DNA from: Burkholderiales bacterium
GTDB lineage: Bacteria; Pseudomonadota; Gammaproteobacteria; Burkholderiales; Burkholderiaceae_C
Direction: 5' to 3'
Assembly (NCBI GenBank): GCA_018971105.1
Contig: JAGWVB010000010.1
Span: 1 to 35,860, forward strand
Length of the DNA stretch: 35,860 bases
The notes under the pieces were generated by a model that did no database searches, had not been told where the DNA came from, and saw only the letters and a program-made list of their open reading frames with translations. Positions 19,152 through 27,628 of this stretch are shown in pieces (positions within the stretch are counted from its first letter, which is position 1; every line of letters starts with the position of its first letter). The position numbers and the translations under genes were made by a program.

Positions 19152-21197
19152 ATGCGACGCTTCCTCCGCCACCTCACCCTCCTCGCCTGCGCGGCGCTGC
19201 CGCTGCTGACGGCCCTGCCGGCCCAGGCCGGGCGCGCACCGCTGCATGCGGCGCCCTCGGCCTCGGCCGAGGACCCGAACGGGGCGCGCGTGATCGTCAA
19301 GTACCGCGTGCAGGGCTCGATGATGCGGGCGCTCAGCGCCGGCACGGGCGCGCGGCGCGGCCCGCAGATGGCTGCGGCGCTGGGGCTGCGCCACGGCCTG
19401 ACCCTGACCGACGGCCATGTCGTCAACGCCAGCACCCAGGTCGTGTTCGGCGGGCCGGGCCTGAGCTCGGCCGCGCTGGCGGCCACGCTGGCGGCCGACC
19501 CCGAGGTCGACTATGCAGTGCCCGACCTGCGCCGCCATGCGCTGGGCCTGCCCAATGACCCGCTGTATGCGAACTGGCCCGCCTCGGCGCTGGCGGTGCC
19601 GCCGGGCTACACGACGGGCCAGTGGTACCTGCATGCGCCGGATGCGATGCCCGCGGGCGGCTACACCGGCGCCTCGCTGATCGCGTCGATCGACGCCGTC
19701 GGCGCCTGGGCGCTCACGACCGGATCGGCCAGCGTCATCGTCGCCGATGTCGACACCGGGGCGCTCTACAACCATCCCGACCTCGCCGGCAAGCTGCTGC
19801 CGGGGCGCAACTTCGTCTCCACGTCGAGCACCGCCACGGGCGCCGGCTGGAGCGCCGATGCGAGCGATCCGGGCGACTACACGACGGCCGGCGAATGCGG
19901 CTCGGGCCAGGCGGCCCAGCCCAGCAGCTGGCACGGGACGCAGACCTCGAGCATCATCGGCGCGGCCACCAACAACGCCACCGGCATGGCCGCGGTGGGC
20001 TACGACGTGCGGGTGCTGCCGGTGCGCGTGCTCGGCCCCTGCGGCGGCTACGACTCCGACATCATCGCCGGCATGTACTGGGCCGCGGGGCTGAACGATC
20101 CCAACACCGGCGACCCCAGCGTACCGGTGAATCCGAACCCGGCCCGGATCATCAACATGAGCCTGGGCGGCACCGGCAGCTGCCCGGCGCCCTACATCAC
20201 GGCGATCAACGATCTCACCGCGGCCGGCGTCACCGTCGTCGTCGCCGCCGGCAATGCCGACGGCACGAACGGCAGCGAGATCGTCGGCACGCCGGCGAAC
20301 TGCCCCGGGGTGATCGCCGTCGCCGGCCTGCGCAACGTCGGCACCAAGGTCGGCTATTCGGCGCTCGGCAGCTCGGTCGCGATCGCGGCCCCGGCGGGCA
20401 ACTGCGTCAACACCAGCGGCGCCTGCATCTACCCCATCCTGACGGCCACGGACACGAGCGCGACGACACCGGGCGCCGGCACCTACAGCTACAGCGACAC
20501 CGCGAACTACGCGCTCGGCACCAGCTTCTCGACGCCGATGGTCGCCGGCACCGCGGCGCTGATGCTGTCGGTCAACCCGGGGCTGACGCCGGGGCAGATC
20601 AAGTCGATGCTGCAGGGCAGCGCGCGGCCGTTCCCGACCACGAGCGCGGGCGAGGCGACGCAGCCCGCGGTCTGCGTGCAGCCGACGGCGCAGATCTACG
20701 AGGGCGAATGCATCTGCACGACCTCGACCTGCGGCGCCGGCATGCTCGACGCCGGCAACGCGGTGACGATGGCGGCGGCGAACGCGCCGCCCAGCGTCGC
20801 CATCGCAGCCTCGGCCAACCCGGCCCTCGAAGGCAACACGGTGACGCTGACCGGCACCGCGACGGCGCCCGTCACGGCCGTGATCACGAGCTATCAGTGG
20901 ACCCTCACCGGCGGCGGCACCATCGCCGCGCTCAGCGGCACCACGAACGGCGCCACGGCATACGTCGAGACCACCGGGACCGGCACCTTCACCGCACAGC
21001 TCACCGTCACCGCCAGCAACGGGCTGGCGTCGCAGAGCTCGATCAACGTGACGGTGAACGCCGCGCCGACGCCGGCACCGGCGCCCGCGCCCCAGGGCGG
21101 CGGCGGCGGCGGCGCCACCGGTCCGGCCTGGGTGCTGGGGCTGCTGGCGGCGGTGGGCCTGCTGGCGCGGGCCGGGCGGCGGGCTGGGCGCGCCTAG
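19152..21197 (+). CDS. Secreted subtilisin-like (S8) serine protease with GlyGly-CTERM-like tail
   Basis: A 681-residue exported protease. A signal peptide (1-26, ending AQA) is followed by a propeptide-like region (about 45-125) and the S8 catalytic domain (about 150-545). Catalytic residues are D201 (DVDTG), H261 (WHGT) and S458 (GTSFSTPMVAGT), with the oxyanion N368 (AAGN). Several cysteines suggest disulfides. A PKD/Ig-like domain (about 553-640) follows, then a proline-rich stretch, a run of glycines, a hydrophobic segment (WVLGLLAAVGLLA) and a basic end. This is the layout of GlyGly-CTERM proteins, which are processed and anchored by rhombosortase. The start has GAGG at a good distance. 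Family members act outside the cell or on the surface. Confidence 0.94.
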   Translation: MRRFLRHLTLLACAALPLLTALPAQAGRAPLHAAPSASAEDPNGARVIVKYRVQGSMMRALSAGTGARRGPQMAAALGLRHGLTLTDGHVVNASTQVVFGGPGLSSAALAATLAADPEVDYAVPDLRRHALGLPNDPLYANWPASALAVPPGYTTGQWYLHAPDAMPAGGYTGASLIASIDAVGAWALTTGSASVIVADVDTGALYNHPDLAGKLLPGRNFVSTSSTATGAGWSADASDPGDYTTAGECGSGQAAQPSSWHGTQTSSIIGAATNNATGMAAVGYDVRVLPVRVLGPCGGYDSDIIAGMYWAAGLNDPNTGDPSVPVNPNPARIINMSLGGTGSCPAPYITAINDLTAAGVTVVVAAGNADGTNGSEIVGTPANCPGVIAVAGLRNVGTKVGYSALGSSVAIAAPAGNCVNTSGACIYPILTATDTSATTPGAGTYSYSDTANYALGTSFSTPMVAGTAALMLSVNPGLTPGQIKSMLQGSARPFPTTSAGEATQPAVCVQPTAQIYEGECICTTSTCGAGMLDAGNAVTMAAANAPPSVAIAASANPALEGNTVTLTGTATAPVTAVITSYQWTLTGGGTIAALSGTTNGATAYVETTGTGTFTAQLTVTASNGLASQSSINVTVNAAPTPAPAPAPQGGGGGGATGPAWVLGLLAAVGLLARAGRRAGRA

Positions 21198-21237
21198 CCC
21201 TCCCACGTGGCGCGCACGAGGCGCGCTCAAGACCCGC

Positions 21238-21906
21238 TCAAGGCGTGCCGGCGCAGATCCTGAACCCGCCGACCAGCGCCGGCGCGGCGAGCGCGCGCAG
21301 ACGGGTCTGGGTGTCGCTGTCGGCCTGCGCCAGGCGCAGCATGTACTGCGGCGGCGGCGCCGGCAGCTCGACCACGCGCACGCCCTTGAGCGCGGCCGGC
21401 AGCGCCGCCAGCGCGGCCTCGGCGTCGGCGCGCGTGGCGTGGCGCGAGAGCACGAAGCCGCCGGCGTATTCGGCCGGCTCGCTCAGGACCTCGTAGGGCA
21501 GCTGGAGCTGGCGCAGCTCCTCCTCGCGCCGGTGTCGCGCCGCGGTCTCGGTGAGGCGTCCGGCGTAGACGAGGAACAGCGGCGGCGGCGCCACCGGCGC
21601 GCGCGTCCAGCTCCCGGCCGGCAGCGCCTGCTGCGTCAGCAGCGCCTCGGCCGCGGCCACGCTGGCATCGGTGTAGGGCCCGGATTCGATGCAGGCGCGC
21701 GCCGCCGCATGGGCGGCCTCGAGCGCCGGCGCCGCGGCGGCCGGGTTGAGCACGCGCACGAGCTCGGGATGCACCTGCGACGCGATGCGGCCCGGTTCGC
21801 GCTCGCCCGCATGCGGCGGCGGCAGCAGCGCCGCGAGCCAGCCCTGGCTCCAGCCGAGGAAGGCCAGGTTGGCCAGCAGCAGCAGCGCGACGAGGCCGCG
21901 CAGCAT
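21238..21906 (-). CDS. SPOR-like single-pass membrane protein
   Basis: A 222-residue protein with an N-terminal membrane helix (about 2-24, MLRGLVALLLLANLAFLGW) and a proline/alanine-rich periplasmic part. The segment FLVYAGRLTETAARHRREEELRQLQLPYEV...GFVLSRHATRADAEAALAAL resembles the beta-alpha-beta pattern of SPOR peptidoglycan-binding domains, but the similarity is judged by eye. Similar proteins commonly follow birA/coaX in Burkholderiales. The start at 21906 overlaps the birA stop by one base (TGATG), so it is co-translated with birA. It converges with the protease gene across a 40-base gap. Confidence 0.75.
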   Translation of the reverse strand: MLRGLVALLLLANLAFLGWSQGWLAALLPPPHAGEREPGRIASQVHPELVRVLNPAAAAPALEAAHAAARACIESGPYTDASVAAAEALLTQQALPAGSWTRAPVAPPPLFLVYAGRLTETAARHRREEELRQLQLPYEVLSEPAEYAGGFVLSRHATRADAEAALAALPAALKGVRVVELPAPPPQYMLRLAQADSDTQTRLRALAAPALVGGFRICAGTP

Positions 21907-22823
21907 CAGGTGCGATCCGCCGCCTGCAGGCGCACGCTGACCTCGCCGGCGACGACGCGGTGCAGTTCGCCGCAGCGCACGCGCAAGGCGCCCTGGGCGT
22001 CGACGCCCTCGGCCACGCCCTCGGGCACCTCGGCCAGGTTCGTCGTCACGGTCTGGCCCACGAGCAGGTCGCGCCGCGCATAGGCCGCCGCCAGCGGCGC
22101 GAAGCCCTCGGCCTCGAAGCGCCGCAGCGCGAGCACCAGCGGCGCCGCGACGCAGGCCAGCGCCGCCGGCGCGCTGGCCCCGGCGTCGATCTCCTGCAGG
22201 CAGGCGTAGCCATGGGCCAGCCCCTGCGTGGCCTGCGGCAACACGTTGATGCCGACGCCGACGACACACATGCGGCGCTCGCCGACGCTGACGGTCTCGA
22301 TCAGCACGCCGCCGAGCTTGCGCCCGCGGCCCGGGGCGTCGATGAGCCAGAGGTCGTTCGGCCACTTCAGGCCGATGCGCGGCGGCGACGTCGGCCGCGG
22401 CGGGTCGAGCGCATCGGCCAGCGCCAGGCCCACCGCCAGCGCCAGCCCGGACCATTCGCGCGGCGCGTAGGCGCGCGCGAGCGAGAACGTGAGCGAGGCG
22501 CCGGCGCTGGCGATCCAGTCGCGGCCCTGGCGGCCGCGGCCGCGCGTCTGGTGCTCGGCCACGAGCAGGCAGGGCTGGATGTCGACCTGGCGCCGGCCAA
22601 AGGGCGTGCGCTGGTCGGGAACGGCGCCGTCGAGCTCGCCCGGGCGCGTCACCGGGGCGTCGCGGCGGCCGCTCGAGACGCGCGCGCGCTCGAGCAGCCT
22701 GGTGTTGGTCGACTCGGTGCGCGCGACGACCTCGACCGAAAGCCCCGGCAGCAGCGGCTCGAGCGCCGTCCACAGGTCCTCGGCGCCCCAGTTCATGTGC
22801 CCGCGCATGTCCTGCGCACTCAT
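21906..22823 (-). CDS. birA: Biotin-[acetyl-CoA-carboxylase] ligase
   Basis: A 305-residue biotin protein ligase, which attaches biotin to the carrier subunit of acetyl-CoA carboxylase. It carries the biotinyl-AMP loop G95-R-G-R-Q-G-R101, K153-W-P-N-D157, KLGGVLIE and GVGINV. There is no N-terminal helix-turn-helix, so it is a ligase without the repressor function of the E. coli enzyme. Residues about 50-84 form an insertion between the TESTN and LLVAEHQT blocks compared with the common pattern, rich in charged residues. The start at 22823 overlaps the SET-gene stop (ATGA); Met10 is a less likely alternative. Confidence 0.92.
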   Translation of the reverse strand: MSAQDMRGHMNWGAEDLWTALEPLLPGLSVEVVARTESTNTRLLERARVSSGRRDAPVTRPGELDGAVPDQRTPFGRRQVDIQPCLLVAEHQTRGRGRQGRDWIASAGASLTFSLARAYAPREWSGLALAVGLALADALDPPRPTSPPRIGLKWPNDLWLIDAPGRGRKLGGVLIETVSVGERRMCVVGVGINVLPQATQGLAHGYACLQEIDAGASAPAALACVAAPLVLALRRFEAEGFAPLAAAYARRDLLVGQTVTTNLAEVPEGVAEGVDAQGALRVRCGELHRVVAGEVSVRLQAADRT

Positions 22824-23332
22824 CGGCGCTTCGGCGCCAGCATCGTGCCGCGGCAGTCCGGGCTGCCGCAGCGGCATGCGTACTCGCGCTTGAGCCCGGG
22901 CGTGTAGCGCTCGTCGATGATGAGCCCGTAGTCGTAGAACAGCTCCTCGCCCGGCGCGAGGTCGCGCAGCGCGCGGATGTAGACGCGGCCGTCGATCTCG
23001 TCGGCCTGGCAGTTGGGTTCGCAGGCGTGGTTGATCCAGCGCGCCGCGTTGCCGCCGACCTTGGCGTCGATCACATGCGCGTCATCGATGTGGAAGTAGA
23101 AGGTATGGTTCGGGTCGGCCGGGTCGTGCGGGTGGCGCTTCAGCGCCTCCTTCCACGTGATCACCTGGCCCTTGTATTCGATGATGCGCTCGCCCGCCGC
23201 GATGTCCTTCAGCGCGAACACGCCCTTGCCGTGGACGCCGCTGCGCCGCACCTGGATGCGGCGCGCACCGGCCGCCGGGGCAGCCTGGCGCCGTGGTGGC
23301 TGGACGACGGTCGCTTGCGAGGTCTTGCTCAT
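22820..23332 (-). CDS. SET-domain protein-lysine methyltransferase
   Basis: A 170-residue SET-domain protein. A basic N-terminus precedes RRSGVHGKGVFALKDIAAGE, the cofactor-binding N101-H-A-C-E-P-N107, the active-site F-Y-D-Y135 region, and a post-SET zinc cluster C153-R-C-G-S-P-D-C160. This complete SET plus post-SET layout is the one seen in eukaryotic histone methyltransferases; the target in this bacterium is unknown. The start could be 23332 (MSKT) or 23341 (MYRMSKT), and neither has a clear ribosome site. It overlaps birA and is divergent from topB across 98 bases. Confidence 0.93.
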   Translation of the reverse strand: MSKTSQATVVQPPRRQAAPAAGARRIQVRRSGVHGKGVFALKDIAAGERIIEYKGQVITWKEALKRHPHDPADPNHTFYFHIDDAHVIDAKVGGNAARWINHACEPNCQADEIDGRVYIRALRDLAPGEELFYDYGLIIDERYTPGLKREYACRCGSPDCRGTMLAPKRR

Positions 23333-23430
23333 TCGGTACATTGGATTCGTACGAGCGCGCGTGCGTGCGCGCGAGACGGGCGGATTGTAGGCATGGCCCA
23401 GGCAGCTGCCGCGGGCCGGAACAAGGAACC

Positions 23431-26076
23431 ATGAGCAAGACCATCATCATCGCGGAGAAGCCGAGCGTGGCGCAGGACATCGTGCGCGCGCTCACCCCCA
23501 CCGCGGGCAAGTTCGACAAGCATGCCGATCATTTCGAGAACGACCGCTACATCGTCACCTCGGCGGTCGGCCACCTGGTCGAGATCAAGGCCCCCGACGA
23601 GTACGACGTCAAGCGCGGCAAGTGGAGCTTCGCGCACCTGCCGGTGGTGCCGCCGCATTTCGACCTCGCGCCGATCGACAAGGCGAAGACGCGGCTCAAC
23701 GCCGTCGTCAAGCTCGTCAAGCGCAAGGACGTGACGGCCCTCATCAACGCCTGCGACGCGGGGCGCGAGGGCGAGCTGATCTTCCGCCTCATCGTCCAGT
23801 ACGCCCGCGACAGCGAGAAGAAGCCGACGACCAAGCCGGTGCAGCGCCTGTGGCTGCAGAGCATGACGCCGCAGGCCATCCGCGACGGCTTCGAGCAGCT
23901 GCGCAGCGACGCGCAGATGCAGGGCCTGGCCGACGCCGCGCGCAGCCGCAGCGAGGCCGACTGGCTCGTCGGCATCAACGGCACGCGCGCGATGACGGCC
24001 TTCAACTCGCGCGACGGCGGCTTCTTCCTCACCACCGTCGGCCGCGTGCAGACGCCGACGCTGTCGATCGTCGTCGAGCGCGAGGAGAAGATCCGCAAGC
24101 ATGTGGCACGCGCCTACTGGGAAGTGAAGGCGACCTTCGACGCCGCGGCCGGCCAGTACGAAGGCAAGTGGTTCGACCCGAAGTGGAAGAAGAACCCCCG
24201 GGCCGGGGAAGGGGCCCCGGCTGACGCCACCCCTGACGCCGAGGCCCGCGCCGACCGCCTGTGGAACGCCGCCGAGGCGCAGGCGATCGCCGACGCCGTG
24301 CGCGGCCAGCCGGCCTCGGTGGTCGACGAGGCGAAGCCCAGCAGCCAGGCCAGCCCGCTGCTCTACGACCTGACGACGCTGCAGCGCGAGGCCAACAGCC
24401 GTTTCGGTTTCTCGGCCAAGACGACGCTCTCGATCGCCCAGGCGCTGTACGAAAAGCACAAGGTGCTGACCTATCCGCGCACCGACTCGCGCGCGCTGCC
24501 CGAGGACTACGTGCCGACGGTCAAGGAGACCTTCGCGATGATCGCCGGCGAGGACCTGCCGGGCCCGCTGCGCGAACTCGCGGCCCATGCCGCGTTCGGC
24601 TTGAAGCAGGGCTACATCAAGCCGGTCAAGCGCGTGTTCGACAACACCAAGGTGTCGGACCACTTCGCGATCATCCCGACGCTGCAGGCGCCGAAGTCGC
24701 TGACCGAGATCGAACTCAAGCTCTACGACATGGTCGTCAAGCGCTTCATCGCGGTGTTCTACCCGGCGGCCGAATTCATGGTCACGACGCGCATCAGCAG
24801 CGTCGAGGCGGCCGGCGCGAGCCACCGCTTCCAGACCAACGGCAAGGTGCTCGTGAACCCGGGCTGGCTGGCCGTCTACGGCAAGGAGGCGCAGGACGAG
24901 GACGCCAACCTCGTCGCCGTGGCGCCGGGCGAGCTCGTGCGCACCGAGGACGTGGCCGTGAACGCGCTCAAGACCAAGCCGCCGGCGCGCTACACCGAGG
25001 CGACGCTGCTCAGCGCGATGGAAGGCGCGGGCAAGCTCATCGACGACGAGGAACTGCGCGAGGCGATGCGCGAGAAGGGCCTGGGCACGCCGGCGACGCG
25101 GGCGCAGACGATCGAAGGCCTGATCGCCGAGAAGTACATGCTGCGCGAGGGCCGCGAACTGGTGCCGACGGCCAAGGCCTTCCAGCTCATGACGCTGCTG
25201 CGCGGCCTCGCGATCGAGGACCTCACCAAGCCCGAGCTGACCGGCAACTGGGAATACCAGCTCGCCGAGATGGAGCATGGCCGGCTCAAGCGCGAGACCT
25301 TCATGGCCGAGATCGCGAAGATGGCCGAGCGCATCGTCAAGAAGGCCAAGGAATACGACCGCGACACGATACCCGGCGACTACGCGACGCTGGCCAGCCC
25401 GTGCCCGAACTGCGGCGGCGTCGTGAAGGAGAACTACCGCCGCTACGCCTGCACCGGCCAGACCGGCGCCGAGGAGGGCTGCGGCTTCTCGATCACCAAG
25501 GTCCCCGCCGGCCGCGCCTTCGAGACCGGCGAGGCCGATGCCTTCCTGGCGCACAAGAAGATCGGCCCGCTCGAGGGCTTCCGCTCGAAGGCCGGCTGGC
25601 CCTTCACGGCCGAGCTGAAACTCGTGCGCGACGACGAGATCGCGAACTGGAAGCTCGAATTCGATTTCGGCGACGAGGCCAAGCTGGCGCATGGCGACGG
25701 CGAGCCGGTCGACTTCTCGGGCCAGGCGAGCCTCGGCCCCTGCCCCAAGTGCAAGGGCCATGTCTACGAGCATGGCAGCAACTATGTCTGCGAGCACAGC
25801 GTCGGCGCCGCCGTCACCTGCGACTTCAAGACCGGCAAGATCATCCTGCAGCAGCCGGTCTCGCACGAGGAGGTGCACAAGCTGCTGGCCACGGGCAAGA
25901 CGGGCCTGCTCGAGAACTTCGTCTCCAACAAGACGCGGCGCAAGTTCAAGGCCTTCCTCGTCTACGACAAGAAGGAAGGCCGCGTGACCTTCGAGTTCGA
26001 GCCGCGCGCGCCGCGCGTGCCGGCGGCGAAGAAGTCGACCGCGGCCGCGGCGGCGGCGAAGAAGGCCGCGGCCTGA
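23431..26076 (+). CDS. topB: DNA topoisomerase III
   Basis: An 881-residue type IA topoisomerase that relaxes and decatenates DNA by single-strand passage. The Toprim domain starts IIIAEKPSVAQDI and contains the metal-binding D109-A-G-R-E-G-E115. The catalytic tyrosine is Y348 in TYPRTDSR. Two C-terminal zinc-finger-like modules follow (CPNCGG...C...GCGF near 659-690 and CPKCKG...C...TCDF near 771-800). The tail after about residue 865 is lysine- and alanine-rich, as in DNA-binding tails. A proline/alanine/acidic stretch near residues 254-272 looks like a small local insertion. The ATG at 23431 has AAGGAA just upstream. Confidence 0.96.
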   Translation: MSKTIIIAEKPSVAQDIVRALTPTAGKFDKHADHFENDRYIVTSAVGHLVEIKAPDEYDVKRGKWSFAHLPVVPPHFDLAPIDKAKTRLNAVVKLVKRKDVTALINACDAGREGELIFRLIVQYARDSEKKPTTKPVQRLWLQSMTPQAIRDGFEQLRSDAQMQGLADAARSRSEADWLVGINGTRAMTAFNSRDGGFFLTTVGRVQTPTLSIVVEREEKIRKHVARAYWEVKATFDAAAGQYEGKWFDPKWKKNPRAGEGAPADATPDAEARADRLWNAAEAQAIADAVRGQPASVVDEAKPSSQASPLLYDLTTLQREANSRFGFSAKTTLSIAQALYEKHKVLTYPRTDSRALPEDYVPTVKETFAMIAGEDLPGPLRELAAHAAFGLKQGYIKPVKRVFDNTKVSDHFAIIPTLQAPKSLTEIELKLYDMVVKRFIAVFYPAAEFMVTTRISSVEAAGASHRFQTNGKVLVNPGWLAVYGKEAQDEDANLVAVAPGELVRTEDVAVNALKTKPPARYTEATLLSAMEGAGKLIDDEELREAMREKGLGTPATRAQTIEGLIAEKYMLREGRELVPTAKAFQLMTLLRGLAIEDLTKPELTGNWEYQLAEMEHGRLKRETFMAEIAKMAERIVKKAKEYDRDTIPGDYATLASPCPNCGGVVKENYRRYACTGQTGAEEGCGFSITKVPAGRAFETGEADAFLAHKKIGPLEGFRSKAGWPFTAELKLVRDDEIANWKLEFDFGDEAKLAHGDGEPVDFSGQASLGPCPKCKGHVYEHGSNYVCEHSVGAAVTCDFKTGKIILQQPVSHEEVHKLLATGKTGLLENFVSNKTRRKFKAFLVYDKKEGRVTFEFEPRAPRVPAAKKSTAAAAAAKKAAA

Positions 26077-26170
26077 GCGGGCGCCTGGAGGTGCCGGCAG
26101 GCGCAGGCGCGGGCGGACCCGCAGGCGGGCGGGCGGGCCGACGGACGGCCCTGCCGGGCTGCCGCGCGCG

Positions 26171-26488
26171 ATGAGTCCCTCCTGGCCCTGCCTGGGCGAG
26201 CGCGGCAGCGCCCGCTGCCTGCTGCTGCTGGCGGTCTCGCCGAACGCCAGGCGCACGGTCGCCGACGGGCTGCACGACGGCTGCCTGCGCGTGCGGCTGG
26301 CGGCGCCGCCGGTCGACGGCAAGGCCAACGAGGCGCTCGTGGCCTGGCTTGCCGACGAACTCGGCCTGCCCCGGCGCGCCGTGCGCTTGCTGCGCGGCGA
26401 GGCCTCGCGGCGCAAGCAGGTCGAGGTGGACGCACCGGCGGAGCGCGTCGGTGCCTGGCTCGCCAGCCGGCTCGACGCCGCACAATGA
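26171..26488 (+). CDS. DUF167 (YggU-like) family protein
   Basis: A 105-residue protein with the signature of DUF167/YggU: LAVSPNARRT, the invariant PPVDGKANEALVAWLA, and VRLLRGEASRRKQVEV. Members are small cytoplasmic proteins of unknown function. The gene sits 94 bases after topB and only 7 bases before the RlmN-like gene, so the last two are probably one transcript. Confidence 0.92.
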   Translation: MSPSWPCLGERGSARCLLLLAVSPNARRTVADGLHDGCLRVRLAAPPVDGKANEALVAWLADELGLPRRAVRLLRGEASRRKQVEVDAPAERVGAWLASRLDAAQ

Positions 26489-26495
26489 CGCCTCC

Positions 26496-27560
26496 ATGCA
26501 GATCTCGACCCTCCGCGACCGCCTGCGCGCGCTCGGCGCCGGCCCGCGCCACGCCGAGCGCGTGCTGCGCCTGTGGGCGCTGGCGCAGCCGCAGGACAGC
26601 GGCCGGCGCAAGCTCGACGATTTCCTGCCGCTGGCGCTGCGCCGGGAACTGCCGGCACTGACCGGGGAGCTCGCCGCGCTGGCGCGGCTGCACAGCCGCC
26701 ACGCGGGCGAGGACGGATCCGAGCGGCTGCTCGTCGACCTGGCCGACGGCCAGCAGGTCGAGGCCGTGCTGCTGCCCGGCGGCGAGCGCGCGCCGGGGCT
26801 GTGCGTCAGCACCCAGGTCGGCTGTGCCGTCGGCTGCGTGTTCTGCATGACCGGCCAGGGCGGGCTCGTGCGCCAGCTCGGCAGCGCCGAGATCGTGGCC
26901 CAGGTGGCGCTGGCGCGCACGCTGCGGCCGGTGAAGAAGGTCGTGTTCATGGGCATGGGCGAGCCGGCGCACAACCTCGACGCCGTGCTCGAGGCGATCG
27001 ACCTGCTGGGCCAGGGCGGCGCGATCGGGCACAAGAACCTCGTGTTCTCGAGCGTCGGCGACGCGCGCTTGTTCGCGCGCCTGCCGCAGGGCCGCGTCAA
27101 GCCGGCGCTGGCGCTGTCGCTGCACACGACCAAGACCGATCTGCGCGCCGAGCTGCTGCCGCGCGCGCCGCGCTACGAGCCGGCCGAGCTCGTCGAGCAG
27201 GGCGAGCGCTACGCGCGTGCGACCGGCTACCCGATCCAGTACCAATGGACGCTGATCGAGGGCGTCAACGACGGCGACGACGAGGTCGAGGGCATCGCCG
27301 CGCTGCTCGCCGGCAAGTACGCGCTGATGAACCTGATCCCCTACAACGCCGTGCCCGGCATGCCCTGGCGCCGCCCCTCGTGGGAGCGCGCCGCGGCGAT
27401 GGCGCGCGCGTTGCACCGGCGCGGCGTGCTGGCGAAGCTGCGGCATTCGGCGGGGCAGGATGTCGACGCCGGCTGCGGGCAATTGCGCGCGCGCGCCGCG
27501 GCCGGCGCCCCGGCCAGCGCCGCCAGGCCGCGGCCGACGATCCCGATCGCGGCCGGCTGA
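26496..27560 (+). CDS. RlmN/Cfr-like radical-SAM RNA methyltransferase (divergent paralog)
   Basis: A 354-residue radical-SAM enzyme of the RlmN/Cfr family, which methylates adenosine in 23S rRNA (and tRNA for RlmN). The iron-sulfur cysteines are C110-x3-C114-x2-C117. The two catalytic cysteines of the family appear as C103 (LCVSTQVGC) and C327 (VDAGCGQL). GMGEP and the LALSLHTT block are also present. The motif after the cluster reads FCMTGQGGLVRQL rather than the FCSTGKQGFNRNL of housekeeping RlmN, and the neighbours are not the usual ndk/ispG/hisS set. It is therefore probably a second, divergent paralog whose RNA target is unknown. The ATG at 26496 was chosen over an upstream in-frame one that lies inside the DUF167 gene. 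Confidence 0.87.
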   Translation: MQISTLRDRLRALGAGPRHAERVLRLWALAQPQDSGRRKLDDFLPLALRRELPALTGELAALARLHSRHAGEDGSERLLVDLADGQQVEAVLLPGGERAPGLCVSTQVGCAVGCVFCMTGQGGLVRQLGSAEIVAQVALARTLRPVKKVVFMGMGEPAHNLDAVLEAIDLLGQGGAIGHKNLVFSSVGDARLFARLPQGRVKPALALSLHTTKTDLRAELLPRAPRYEPAELVEQGERYARATGYPIQYQWTLIEGVNDGDDEVEGIAALLAGKYALMNLIPYNAVPGMPWRRPSWERAAAMARALHRRGVLAKLRHSAGQDVDAGCGQLRARAAAGAPASAARPRPTIPIAAG

Positions 27561-27628
27561 GCGGAGCGCGGCGGCGGCCGGGGCGGCATACTTCCGTCCC
27601 CTGCCCGCCCTCGCCGAAGGACCACCGA

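Noticed and set aside
21198-21237. Possible bidirectional terminator between the protease and SPOR-like genes
   Set aside because: A GCGCGC/GCGCGC pairing exists but no T-run follows on either strand, so it cannot be supported as an intrinsic terminator.
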